Shown piece after piece: positions 1 to 9,138 of a DNA stretch of 64,000 nucleotides. Position numbers and translations under genes: made by a program. Under the pieces are notes generated by a model that saw only the letters and a program-made list of their open reading frames with translations, made no database searches and was not told where the DNA came from. The number at the start of each line of letters is the position of its first letter. Within the stretch, counting starts at the first letter, position 1. Origin of the DNA: an uncultured Lachnoclostridium sp. (GTDB lineage: Bacteria > Bacillota > Clostridia > Lachnospirales > Lachnospiraceae); contig CAJMFH010000006.1 in the NCBI GenBank assembly GCA_905212635.1, positions 29,338 through 93,337 of the forward strand, read 5' to 3'.

Positions 1-1329
1 CATATCCAGATGATCCTCTGTCGCGCTGATGCAGAGACATCCACCGGAAGGTCCACCGATTTGAACGGCTTTAAACTCTCCGCCTTTGACACCACCGCCG
101 ATGTCAAAAATCACCTCTCGCAGCGTCGTACCCATCGGCACTTCGATCAACCCGGTATTATTTACATTTCCGGTAAGTGCGAAGGCTTTCGTACCATGGT
201 TGTTTTCCGGTCCAAATCCCTGATACCATTTTGCCCCGTTCAAAATGATCGGAGGCACATTACAAAATGTCTCAACGTTATTTAAAACGGTCGGTTTATC
301 AAACAATCCGTGTTCTACCGTTCGTGGCGGTTTTACACGAGGCATGCCTCGGTTTCCTTCAATCGATGTTGTCAAAGCACTTCCTTCTCCACATACAAAA
401 GCTCCTGCTCCCTGGCTGATGTGAAGGTCAAAATCAAATCCCGAGCCCAAAATATCTTTTCCCAGAAGTCCTTTGTCCATCGCCTTATCAATTGCCGTCT
501 GCAAACGTTCTACAGCAAGTGGATATTCCGCGCGCACATAGATGTATCCGTGATGCGCTCCCGTCGCGATCGCTGCAATCAGCATTCCTTCGATCACACG
601 GTGAGGTTCCCCTTCCATCATGGAACGATCCATAAATGCACCGGGATCACCTTCATCACCGTTGCAGACAACGTATTTTTCTTCCACATCCTGATCCAGC
701 ACTTGCTGCCATTTTCTTCCAGCAGGGAAACCACCGCCTCCACGTCCACGAAGAGAAGCTTCACTCACTTCATCCACGATCTGCTGTGGTGTCATGTCAA
801 ACAAGGCCTTTGCAACGGCACTGTATCCGCCGAGTGCTATGTATTCTGCGATACTCTCTGCATTGATCCGTCCGCAGTACTCCAGCGCAATTCGTGTCTG
901 CTGTTTATAAAACGGAATATCTTCCTGTTTCACATAAGATTTCAACGTCTTATCGGTATATACCAGACGATCTACCACTTCATCGCCCACAATACTCTTT
1001 TCGATAATTTCCTCGCAGTCTTCTACTTTTACTTTTAAGTAGAGCCATCCCATCGGTTCGATACGTAGCAAAGGTCCCATCTCACAGAAACCGTGGCAGC
1101 CGCTTTTCTTTAATCCAATGCTTTCCTCGTGTGGTTCTTTTTCCAAAGAAAGAGCACAGCGAAGCCCTTTTTCTTCGATGATTTCTTTCATTTTCGCATA
1201 AATTTCCAAAGAACCTCCTGCCACACATCCGGTTCCGGCACAGATCAGAATCTGTTTTCTCTGGCTGTTGAGAGAATCATGGTATTCTTTCTGCTTTGCG
1301 ATCAACTGTTCTCTTGTCTCAATTTTCAT
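1..1329 (-). CDS. NuoF-like NADH/NADP-binding flavin subunit of hydrogenase (C-terminal end off window)
   Basis: This reading frame is open from an ATG at 1329 to the left edge (443 codons seen). The N-terminus has a thioredoxin-like 2Fe-2S segment (ICAGTGCVAGG, then SGCHGFC). A NuoF core follows: the glycine-rich flavin/NADH signature RGRGGGGFPAGRKW, VCNGDEGDPGAFMDRS, and GAGAFVCGEGSAL. The extra N-terminal 2Fe-2S domain is typical of HydB/HndC subunits of NAD(P)-linked [FeFe] hydrogenases rather than of complex I. It overlaps the NuoE-like gene upstream by 11 bp, so the two are translationally coupled. The catalytic hydrogenase subunit would be expected just off the left edge (inference). 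The C-terminal 4Fe-4S part is not visible. An alternative partner is a formate dehydrogenase. Confidence 0.88.
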   Translation of the reverse strand, partial: MKIETREQLIAKQKEYHDSLNSQRKQILICAGTGCVAGGSLEIYAKMKEIIEEKGLRCALSLEKEPHEESIGLKKSGCHGFCEMGPLLRIEPMGWLYLKVKVEDCEEIIEKSIVGDEVVDRLVYTDKTLKSYVKQEDIPFYKQQTRIALEYCGRINAESIAEYIALGGYSAVAKALFDMTPQQIVDEVSEASLRGRGGGGFPAGRKWQQVLDQDVEEKYVVCNGDEGDPGAFMDRSMMEGEPHRVIEGMLIAAIATGAHHGYIYVRAEYPLAVERLQTAIDKAMDKGLLGKDILGSGFDFDLHISQGAGAFVCGEGSALTTSIEGNRGMPRVKPPRTVEHGLFDKPTVLNNVETFCNVPPIILNGAKWYQGFGPENNHGTKAFALTGNVNNTGLIEVPMGTTLREVIFDIGGGVKGGEFKAVQIGGPSGGCLCISATEDHLDM

Positions 1330-1816
1330 CGCCCACACCACCTTTCGCTTCTTCCTGAAGGGATTCAATCAATTCCCTTGCTTTTGCGGGTGTCATTGCC
1401 GGATGAACATGATCGTTTACCGTGCATACCGGTGCCAGTCCGCAGGCACCAAGACAAGATACTGTCTCTACCGTAAATAACATATCCTCCGTAGTGGGCT
1501 TTTCTTCACTAACCCCAAGAACTTTACGAAATTCTTCCAAAATCGGAACCGATTTCCGCACATGACAAGCTGTTCCGTCACATATCTTGATCACATATTT
1601 TCCCTTTGGCTCCAGTGAAAAATTCTCATAAAATGTAGCAACCCCATAAATTTTTGCTTCGCTTAGTTTTAATTTCTTTGCAATATAACACAATGCCTCC
1701 TGAGGCAGATAATGATACTCCTTTTGAATGTCCTGCATAATTGCAATCAAAAGGGTGGGATCATAGTCGTGTTTTTGCAAAATTTCATCCAACTTTGCAA
1801 TTTCCTGGTTTGTCAA
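1319..1816 (-). CDS. NuoE-like 2Fe-2S subunit (HndA/HydC type)
   Basis: A 165-residue thioredoxin-like ferredoxin subunit that passes electrons between the NuoF-like flavoprotein and the rest of the complex. The four 2Fe-2S cysteines are seen in CDGTACHVR and CLGACGLAPVC, and the helical N-terminus has the usual LPQEALCYIAKKLKLSEAKIYGVATFYENF block. The longer ORF opens at an ATG at 1834, but the sequence AAAGGAGAAGG lies inside its first codons and is a good Shine-Dalgarno for the TTG at 1816, so TTG is chosen. It is the first gene of the hydrogenase operon, with its own promoter overlapping the end of the upstream yfhO-like gene. Confidence 0.88.
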   Translation of the reverse strand: MTNQEIAKLDEILQKHDYDPTLLIAIMQDIQKEYHYLPQEALCYIAKKLKLSEAKIYGVATFYENFSLEPKGKYVIKICDGTACHVRKSVPILEEFRKVLGVSEEKPTTEDMLFTVETVSCLGACGLAPVCTVNDHVHPAMTPAKARELIESLQEEAKGGVGDEN

Positions 1817-1866
1817 TTGTCCTTCTCCTTTCAAATAACCTGTGGCAAAAAGCGCCTTATTGATAA

Positions 1867-1895
1867 ATTATATCATTTATCGGTTATCTGTGCAA
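1867..1895 (-). promoter_or_regulatory. Promoter of the NuoE/NuoF operon
   Basis: On the minus strand a TTGCAC -35 is followed, after exactly 17 bp, by a perfect TATAAT. The -10 lies in an inverted repeat GATAAAT-6 nt-ATTTATC that could be an operator. The -35 sits at the stop codon of the yfhO-like gene. A Rex-like half-site TTGTTAA (plus strand, 1903-1909) lies just upstream, but its second half is poor. Confidence 0.6.
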
Positions 1896-4550
1896 TGACT
1901 TTTTGTTAAATATCACCAAAAAAACAGCAAAGATTACCCCCATCATCGTCAAAATGACACCCATTTTAAGTCCCGGCGTCTCATATGTTAGTAAAATTGC
2001 ATGATTTTCTCCCTTTTCCAGATACGCACCCACATACATTTTATTGATTTCCTGAATTTCCGTCTCTTTTCCATCAACCATAAGCCGGTATCCCTGACGG
2101 TACGGAACTGCCAGACAAAGAATCCCATCTTCTTTATTGGTTACCTTTCCTGTCATTCCATTTCTTTGTTTTTTGATATCCGTCACCGGTTCCTGCATGA
2201 GATCCTGTACACTCTGATGATAATTCTCCATCGATACTTCCACGATCTCGATATCCTGAAGTGTATACACCGCCGGTCCATTGATGCGGAAACGAAGATC
2301 TTTGGTCTGTTCTTCCGTTACACTCCCCAGTGTAACCATATAATTGTCGCGATCCAGATGAAAATCGTAGCTGTCATCTGAGATCACAAATTCCCGTACC
2401 AGCTCTCCCATCGTGACATTTGCCCACAATGCATTTTTTTCTGCTTTCTTCATCTTTAATCCGCGGAATCTCAAATAATATTCATAGCCCGGGCGCATCG
2501 TGATCTGCGTGCAAAAACTGCCATTTTTCCTCTTGATCCCCAGCACACCCTGATTCCAGTCAAAACTTTTTCGATCTGTCATCGTAAACGGGAGTGAGGT
2601 CTTTTGTGCTGTCCTCACCTCTTCCTGTAACCCTGCATTTTCTGCCTTCTTTAACAGATTTGAATGTTCTCCGACAATTGCTGCATGGAGAAGGGCATTC
2701 TGTAGATCAAGGGCATCCAGATTTTCTGCTGTCGTCTCTGTCATATAGGCATGATACACATACCCGATTGACACTGGTTCCGTATTCTCATAAAGTGTCT
2801 CACTCTTCTTTTCATAACCATATGGCACCATAGACGGTTCATCACATACGACATACCGGACCCCTGCCAGCTGATCTAATATACTTCTGCCATCCATTCC
2901 GATCAGACGGTGGCTGTACATCAGACCGGAAGAATTTTCCAGTGCCAGCATCAGTTTGGAAAATCCACCGCTCACAACACTGTAATACACACTGCATCCC
3001 AGATACGGATGTGACGTTGCCCGCATTGTTACCGCACGGTTTGGATTATATCCACAGTCTGTCATCACATCGACACGCTCCATTTTTGTCGTATCACTTG
3101 CTTTTGCCGCTTCCCGTACTGCCTTCTGATCGTACTGTTTCTGCACGGTTCCTGCCTTCAGATATGTTTTCTGAATATTGGCTCCAAATGGCTGATACAT
3201 CACATTTCCATTGACAGCAATATTACAAATGAGCACAACAAATACTGCGAGACGGAGTTTCTTTTCTTCCTTCACAAACCAAAGCAGCGCACACGTTATG
3301 ATAAGAAACACGATCATGCAAACACTCTGGACCACGCTTTCTTTACCTGCCACAATGCCTGCTGTAATTCCATACACCCCTGCTCCTGCCAAAAGCCGTT
3401 TTTTCTGCGTAGAATTCAGCCGATAAATCTCTGGCAGCATTTTTACCACAAGACATGCCATAAAAAAGGAGGCAATAAACATAAAACGATTGGTAATATA
3501 GCCCATACCGTTCATAACATATCCCACAAGCGGCGAACATACCGCAAGAACCGTCAGTCCAAGACCGGCAATCCACCACTTCTTTTTCGTACGATTGCCC
3601 ATAAAAGTGACCATTACGGCGATAAACACCAGTGCCCCCATACTGAAATACCATACGGCACTTGCATCCTCTGACGGTGTCACAGTCAAAAACTGTGTAA
3701 ATAACTGTTTATAATAGTTTCCCCCGTATAAAAGAAGGGAAGAAAGTGGGACTTTCACCGTTCCACGGCTGCTGGCTAAAAAGCCAAACAAAGAGGGAAC
3801 GAGAAGAATGGACGACATCAGCGTTCCGGAAAGTGCAGGGAAAAATACTGCTCCCAGATCTTTTCCCACTTCTTTCCAATTTTGTGGTTTTTGTTTTATC
3901 TCAGTCAACACAAAATAGCAAACGGAAGCCAGAACGATCATATAAAAGAAATAATAACCACTCAAAGCACAAAAGCATGTGGCAAGGATCATAACGCCCG
4001 GTTTTCGTTGCTGCCGGATTCTCTCAATACCAAGCAGGACAAGCGGCAGATAGATCATTCCATTCAAAAAAAACGGATCTTTGATCGACCACAACGCAAA
4101 CCCGCAAAACACATAGAGAAAGGCTCCCGCAAGGGAGTCTCTTTTATCCCAGTTTTTTCCATTTGCAAAGCACAAAAAAGCTATCCCGGCTGTGTATAAC
4201 CGCAGCGCGATCAATACCGCATACAGGATTTCCATGCTTTTTTTTCCGGTAAAAAATACTGCCAGTAAGGAAAATGGATCTCCCAGTCCATAATTACAAA
4301 ATGTCGTTATGATGTCTTCTCCCTGTCCGATGCTATAATCCATCATAGGGATTGAAAAATCCAGATGACACACCCCGGAGATCAGTGACCGGTAATACCT
4401 GCCCAAATACTGCAAAGCCGGATAATACTGACGAAAACCGTCGCCCTGCCAGACAAAACTTTTTCCATTGAGATACAATCCGCAAAAAGTTCCCAAAAAC
4501 AAGGGGATAAACACCAGCGAATAGATCAAAAACTGCTTTCTCTTTTTCAC
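1884..4550 (-). CDS. YfhO-family polytopic membrane protein
   Basis: An 888-residue membrane protein with a short cytoplasmic N-terminus, about a dozen hydrophobic segments in the first ~480 residues, a long soluble extracytoplasmic region and a final TM segment near the C-terminus. The early motif WQGDGFRQYYPALQYLGRYYRSLI and the late block with AVPYRQGYRLMVDGK fit the YfhO family, which is linked to glycosylation of envelope polymers such as lipoteichoic acid (family knowledge). The ORF opens at 4580, but AAAGGAGAT sits just before a GTG at 4550, giving KKRKQFLIYS as the start. It follows the GT2 fusion gene by 16 bp and is probably in its operon. No terminator separates it from the hydrogenase promoter. 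Confidence 0.8.
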   Translation of the reverse strand: MKKRKQFLIYSLVFIPLFLGTFCGLYLNGKSFVWQGDGFRQYYPALQYLGRYYRSLISGVCHLDFSIPMMDYSIGQGEDIITTFCNYGLGDPFSLLAVFFTGKKSMEILYAVLIALRLYTAGIAFLCFANGKNWDKRDSLAGAFLYVFCGFALWSIKDPFFLNGMIYLPLVLLGIERIRQQRKPGVMILATCFCALSGYYFFYMIVLASVCYFVLTEIKQKPQNWKEVGKDLGAVFFPALSGTLMSSILLVPSLFGFLASSRGTVKVPLSSLLLYGGNYYKQLFTQFLTVTPSEDASAVWYFSMGALVFIAVMVTFMGNRTKKKWWIAGLGLTVLAVCSPLVGYVMNGMGYITNRFMFIASFFMACLVVKMLPEIYRLNSTQKKRLLAGAGVYGITAGIVAGKESVVQSVCMIVFLIITCALLWFVKEEKKLRLAVFVVLICNIAVNGNVMYQPFGANIQKTYLKAGTVQKQYDQKAVREAAKASDTTKMERVDVMTDCGYNPNRAVTMRATSHPYLGCSVYYSVVSGGFSKLMLALENSSGLMYSHRLIGMDGRSILDQLAGVRYVVCDEPSMVPYGYEKKSETLYENTEPVSIGYVYHAYMTETTAENLDALDLQNALLHAAIVGEHSNLLKKAENAGLQEEVRTAQKTSLPFTMTDRKSFDWNQGVLGIKRKNGSFCTQITMRPGYEYYLRFRGLKMKKAEKNALWANVTMGELVREFVISDDSYDFHLDRDNYMVTLGSVTEEQTKDLRFRINGPAVYTLQDIEIVEVSMENYHQSVQDLMQEPVTDIKKQRNGMTGKVTNKEDGILCLAVPYRQGYRLMVDGKETEIQEINKMYVGAYLEKGENHAILLTYETPGLKMGVILTMMGVIFAVFLVIFNKKSLHR

Positions 4551-4566
4551 TTTGATCTCCTTTCTC

Positions 4567-6975
4567 TCATCGTCCCTCATATCGTTCTCTGTCTCTTGCT
4601 ATCCGAAGTTTCTCTTTTGTCGTCAACTTCCATTTGATCTTCCGGCTCTCCTTTTTGCCAACCACAAGACTTCGAAGGATCACGACAAAGTTCATCTTAG
4701 GACTATATTCGCGGATCCAGTCCGTCAGCCCCTCGCACACTGCCTCTTTTTCAAACACATACACCGCCGTATCTTCCGTTCCCTGAAACTGGGAAATCCA
4801 GTTCTGAAACTCCTGAAAATTCCGTATCGCCGGTGCATAGATCCAATTTCTTTTTACACGTTTGTTCTTTGCACGGGAAATACCTGACACAAAGTTCTGC
4901 AAACCGGCATTCCACGCCGCTTCATCATACGCAGGAGTGTTCTTCTTTTCCGCTTTTTCAGCCTGTTCGTGAATCCACGCGAGAACGCCATCCAAAGTGC
5001 CCTTCTGTTCCCACTGCTCTTTTTTCCATGACTCGGATTTTCCCTGCGTCCAATCCCTCTCACAGTCAAACGCATTATAATGGCAAACCGGTTTTCCAAA
5101 GGCATCTAAAACGGTCATCTCCCTGCCTGCTTCGCCCACCGCGGCATCGCAGCCGGCAAGTACTTCATAAGGATCTGTCTCCTCCGTTGTGCTGCCTGTG
5201 GAAAAACAGATATGTTTCCATCCCTCGTCTACCAGACGGCGGCGGATCGTGCGCGGATAATGTACCAGAATTCTCTCATTGTCCCGCAGATTGGCATCCA
5301 GATAGAGAAGCTGTCTCTTTAATTCACTCAAAAACAAAAAGTTTTTACTGTCTTTCAATCCCGGAAATGCTTTCGGTGTCGGCAGATATGCCGTAACAAA
5401 TACATTTTTGTCTTCCTTACGCACAACTGGAAATGGAAGTGTTTTTAACGACACAAAACATCCTTTGTTTTCACAAAGTTCCCGCATATTATAAGCCTCT
5501 AAGCATTTTCTAAATATTTCCTTTTTCTCTTCCGGAAATAAGATCACATCCGCCTGCGCCAGACTAAACTGGATTCCCTGCATATTTTTTGCGGGATAAG
5601 ACGCGAAACGTCCCTCTCCATAATATGCCGGAAGGAGGTCCATAAAAACAAATTTCTGCCCCTTCCGTTTGCGGTAATATCCCGGAAATGCCTGATTGTT
5701 CATAACAACTTCTGCTGTTGCCAGTTTTTCGATATATTCCGGCGATGCAATGTCAATAACCGAAACGGACTGCCCGAGCTTTTCTTCAAACTTTTTCTGC
5801 TTTTCGGCATCCGCAGCGACAACCCAGACATCATACGTATCCGATGCACTCAATGCCTTTGCCATATAATATCCCGTCTCAATACAGTCGTTACCATGAT
5901 AACTCTCGATCAAAACCAATCCTTTTTGAACCGGTTTCTCCAGCAGGATTTCCTCAAACACCTGCGCTTTTCGAATCTTCTTCGGTTTCGCTTTGCTGCT
6001 ATTTTCTTCTTCCGTTGTTTCTTCTATCTCTTTTTCAACAACATCCTCTTCGGCCTCTTCTTCCTTCTTTCTGTCCTGATACGCCTCCGATTCCTTCCAT
6101 CCAGGAAAATACGTATCTAATAATGCTTCTGACCGCTCGCGGAATTCTTTTTCAAACGAAAAATCCCCATATTTTTCCATCTCATCAAAACGTGCCTGTA
6201 TGTGGCGGATATGGAAAAACAGCAAAATCTCTTTAAACTTCTCAAACGCACCTTTTTCCATAAATTTTTCATCAACGATCTTCAGGGCATCCAGAATCTG
6301 CATATGTCTTTGGTCAAAAGTACTCATCGTTCCGCCCTTTCGCCCTTTGATATAATAATACAGTTTTTCATGCACACGGCCAACTTTTTTGGCACTCAAA
6401 AAAAGCGGAAATACAGCCGCAAGATCTTCAAATATGATTCCTTCCGGAAAGGCAAAACCGGCATTTTCCAGCAATTCCTTTCGATACAGCTTATTCCACG
6501 GATACGGCGCGTTTAAGCGCAGGATCTCTGGATTTTCAAAAATACTCTGATCAAATTCGCCACGGCATCCTGCCTGATAGACCTGAATCTCACCTGTCTC
6601 ATCATCACAGCCATAGTAGCCGCACGTAACCAGATCGCAGCCCTTTTCTTCAGCTTCCCGGATTAAATATTCATACATTCGCGGACTTACAAAATCATCG
6701 GAATCCACAAAACCGATATAGTCTCCTGTTGCATAAGAAATTCCATTATTTCTTGCTACAGCTTGTCCCGCATTCTCCTGATTATAAACAAACACTTTTC
6801 CTTCATACCGGCAAGCAAATTCTTCAACAATTTCTTTTGTTCCGTCTGTACTTCCATCATTTATTACAATAATTTCCATATTGGGATACGTCTGATGCAC
6901 CAGAGAATCCAAACACCTTCTCAAATATTTTTCTACATTATACGCCGGTACAATGACGCTGATTTTTTTATTCAT
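4567..6975 (-). CDS. GT2 glycosyltransferase fused to a degenerate TagF-like domain
   Basis: An 802-residue two-domain protein. Residues 1-~290 are a GT-A glycosyltransferase family 2 domain (SVIVPAYNVEKYLRRCLDSL; VINDGSTDGT; metal-binding FVDSDDF). A charged, Glu-rich linker follows (around residues 295-335). The C-terminal half resembles CDP-glycerol glycerophosphotransferases (VLIESYHGNDCIETGYYMAKAL; VVMNNQAFPGYYRKRKGQKFVFMD), but the usual WHGT and TDYSS motifs are replaced by DLLPA and CDAAVGEAG. The second domain may therefore have lost catalysis or use another substrate. ATG at 6975 is chosen because GGAGGT lies 5 nt upstream; the longer ORF starts inside that ribosome-binding site. 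It belongs to the envelope-polymer cluster. Confidence 0.85.
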   Translation of the reverse strand: MNKKISVIVPAYNVEKYLRRCLDSLVHQTYPNMEIIVINDGSTDGTKEIVEEFACRYEGKVFVYNQENAGQAVARNNGISYATGDYIGFVDSDDFVSPRMYEYLIREAEEKGCDLVTCGYYGCDDETGEIQVYQAGCRGEFDQSIFENPEILRLNAPYPWNKLYRKELLENAGFAFPEGIIFEDLAAVFPLFLSAKKVGRVHEKLYYYIKGRKGGTMSTFDQRHMQILDALKIVDEKFMEKGAFEKFKEILLFFHIRHIQARFDEMEKYGDFSFEKEFRERSEALLDTYFPGWKESEAYQDRKKEEEAEEDVVEKEIEETTEEENSSKAKPKKIRKAQVFEEILLEKPVQKGLVLIESYHGNDCIETGYYMAKALSASDTYDVWVVAADAEKQKKFEEKLGQSVSVIDIASPEYIEKLATAEVVMNNQAFPGYYRKRKGQKFVFMDLLPAYYGEGRFASYPAKNMQGIQFSLAQADVILFPEEKKEIFRKCLEAYNMRELCENKGCFVSLKTLPFPVVRKEDKNVFVTAYLPTPKAFPGLKDSKNFLFLSELKRQLLYLDANLRDNERILVHYPRTIRRRLVDEGWKHICFSTGSTTEETDPYEVLAGCDAAVGEAGREMTVLDAFGKPVCHYNAFDCERDWTQGKSESWKKEQWEQKGTLDGVLAWIHEQAEKAEKKNTPAYDEAAWNAGLQNFVSGISRAKNKRVKRNWIYAPAIRNFQEFQNWISQFQGTEDTAVYVFEKEAVCEGLTDWIREYSPKMNFVVILRSLVVGKKESRKIKWKLTTKEKLRIARDRERYEGR

Positions 6976-6993
6976 AGCTACCTCCAACACTTA

Positions 6994-8436
6994 TCACTCC
7001 ACCGTTTCTGCCAGTGAATTATCAAAAAGATCCCCAAAAGCAAACCAGTACATAAATGCCGGAAATACCTCAAATGGTAAAAACAGACATTCTGTCATCG
7101 TTGCAATCACAAATCCCACACAGATTGCAGGGATTAAAAACGCATAGGTCGCATTTCTTCTTCGATTTGTCCAATAAAACTGAATCGACCGGATCACACT
7201 CAATATTGTAATAACAAGGTAAAAGAGCATTGCCGGCACACCATACGTATAAGCAAACTGAAGCCAGTTATTGTGTGCATGTGCTACTTTTTTTCCATTT
7301 ACGGTCAACGTAATACGACGATGGCCTTTCCAGTTCAATTTCTTCAAATACGCCTTATAGATGGTAATTCGTCCATTGGATATCTTATTTAACGTAGAAT
7401 TTCCATCCAGACTCGCAATCAGGCGCCCAATGATACTATTTTCTTTAAATTCTTTCTTCTCCTGTGTTTCCGGTATCTGAACACTCTCAATCTCATCGGA
7501 CTCTGCCAGCACTTTATCTCCGATTCCTTCTATTTTTTCCCCATTTGACAGGTATAATACATCTTCTTCAAATAAGATCGGATGCCCTACTAAATTGGGA
7601 ATATGACGTACTCCGGCAAAAAGCACCGGATAACACACTACTGTTATAGCAGCAAGAAGAAGAAATCCCTTTATCGTCTCTTTCCACTTGTGGCTCGTTC
7701 TCCCCAGACAGATCCGAAGTACAACCCACAAGATCAAAATACCACTGACTGCCAGCATCGCTGTACGGGCCTGGGAAACCGAAATGTAAAACAAAACAAG
7801 TGCCAGCTGTAAATACGTTGGCAGGGCTTTCCGGAATTTTTTTCCGGTCTCTACATTCCAGTCCAGATCGGACATATAGATGGCAAAAATGACATATAAA
7901 TAAAGTCCAAATGTATTTGGATTGGTAAATATTCCTGCATATCTGCCGCCTTCAAAAAATGGACGGAACAAAAAGGAAATGACTGCCATCAATAAAAAGG
8001 AAATTTTCACCGCATCTTTCAGGCTTTTCCACAACAGGTCTTTCCGGCTGTTATTCTGCCATACAAAGAAAACCCCCGGCAAAACAAATGCCAGTATGAT
8101 TCCCAGTCCACAGGCCTTTTTACTTACCAGAAAATCGGAAATGGTAAACATGGCACACATTCCAAACCATGCGATACTTAACCCCTTATGCCACGTTCTA
8201 CGCTCCAGTTTCTTATCCAGCGAAAAAATAGCGACCACTAACATAAGAAAGATACCACAAACCGTATTATAAAAATAACTTTCTTTCATCAACACATAGC
8301 GGACGATGCAAAACAGCACAAGATCCGCCATAAAACAAGCCGTCAAAACACGATATCTCACCTTTGGCTGGATTTTCCGAACAATCGGAATCCACGGAGA
8401 TAATAAGCGGATAAATAAATCCTGCAGCCAGTTCAT
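6994..8436 (-). CDS. O-antigen ligase/polymerase-like membrane protein
   Basis: A 480-residue polytopic membrane protein with about ten hydrophobic segments. It has the large loop near the C-terminal third that marks the O-antigen ligase/Wzy_C family, ending in AHAHNNWLQFAYTYGVP with the conserved loop histidine. Its likely role is to polymerise or attach glycan repeats outside the membrane (family knowledge). The loop (roughly residues 270-390) is long and charged, with a Glu-rich stretch. The ORF extends upstream to 8508, but that part overlaps the sugar transferase gene. ATG 8436, preceded by ATGGAG at a good distance, gives MNWLQDLFIRLL and is preferred. Confidence 0.78.
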   Translation of the reverse strand: MNWLQDLFIRLLSPWIPIVRKIQPKVRYRVLTACFMADLVLFCIVRYVLMKESYFYNTVCGIFLMLVVAIFSLDKKLERRTWHKGLSIAWFGMCAMFTISDFLVSKKACGLGIILAFVLPGVFFVWQNNSRKDLLWKSLKDAVKISFLLMAVISFLFRPFFEGGRYAGIFTNPNTFGLYLYVIFAIYMSDLDWNVETGKKFRKALPTYLQLALVLFYISVSQARTAMLAVSGILILWVVLRICLGRTSHKWKETIKGFLLLAAITVVCYPVLFAGVRHIPNLVGHPILFEEDVLYLSNGEKIEGIGDKVLAESDEIESVQIPETQEKKEFKENSIIGRLIASLDGNSTLNKISNGRITIYKAYLKKLNWKGHRRITLTVNGKKVAHAHNNWLQFAYTYGVPAMLFYLVITILSVIRSIQFYWTNRRRNATYAFLIPAICVGFVIATMTECLFLPFEVFPAFMYWFAFGDLFDNSLAETVE

Positions 8437-8456
8437 ATCATCACTCTCCATTCCTC

Positions 8457-9134
8457 TCAACGAAGCACCGCAGCTACCGTTTGGAACAAAATCACCAAAT
8501 CCTTCCAAAAAGAAAAACTGCGTATATAGTCCAGGTTGTATTTCATTTTTTCCGGCAAAATCTGTTCTACATAGATCTTATCCGGATCCCCTTCTCCATT
8601 CAGCAAACGTTCTTCATCCTTGTATTCAATGCTTGCCGGTGACGTTACTCCGGCTGGCATAAGTAATGTCGCATACATCACTTTCGTATACTCATCTACA
8701 TATTTTTCTACTTCCGGGCGGGTTCCCACAAAGGACATCTCCCCCTTTAAAATATTCACCAGCTGAGGCAGTTCATCCAGCCGGACTTTTCGCAGAAAAT
8801 GCCCAACTCCTGTTACTCTGCTGTCGCCACTGACCGTCACCTGGCTTCCCTTTTGGGGTGCATCGGAAACCATCGTGCGGAATTTATAGATTTGAAACCT
8901 TTTTCCATATGTTGTCACGCGTGTCTGGTGAAAGATCACTTCTCCCGGGGAAGAGGATTTTACCGCAATGGCGATAACCAGCATAAAAGGACTTAAAACC
9001 ACAAGAAGAATCAGTGACATAACTACATCAAAAACACGTTTTGCCACAAGACTTCCCCGTTTATGCCGTAAAATATTGTAATATTCTTCCACTTCTTCCG
9101 TCTGCATAAGATCTGGAAGATTTTCCCATTTCAT
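8457..9134 (-). CDS. Undecaprenyl-phosphate sugar-phosphate transferase (priming enzyme)
   Basis: A 225-residue bacterial sugar transferase (PF02397 type): KRVFDVVMSLILLVVLSPFMLVIAIAVK (one membrane hairpin), then VIFHQTRVTTYGKRFQIYKFRTM, LRKVRLDELPQLVNILKGEMSFVGTRPEVE, and a C-terminal YIRSFSFWKDLVILFQT. These are the conserved blocks of the short, WcaJ/PglC-like monotopic enzymes. They start glycan assembly by moving a sugar phosphate from a UDP-sugar to undecaprenyl phosphate. The ATG at 9134 has AAAGGACGG upstream. It sits 4 bp after the DegT aminotransferase gene and just before the ligase-like gene, so the three form one operon. Confidence 0.93.
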   Translation of the reverse strand: MKWENLPDLMQTEEVEEYYNILRHKRGSLVAKRVFDVVMSLILLVVLSPFMLVIAIAVKSSSPGEVIFHQTRVTTYGKRFQIYKFRTMVSDAPQKGSQVTVSGDSRVTGVGHFLRKVRLDELPQLVNILKGEMSFVGTRPEVEKYVDEYTKVMYATLLMPAGVTSPASIEYKDEERLLNGEGDPDKIYVEQILPEKMKYNLDYIRSFSFWKDLVILFQTVAAVLR

Positions 9135-9138
9135 GGTA

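Noticed and set aside
1..1038. Plus-strand ORFs over the first kilobase
   Set aside because: They are antisense to the NuoF-like gene, whose motifs are clear on the minus strand.
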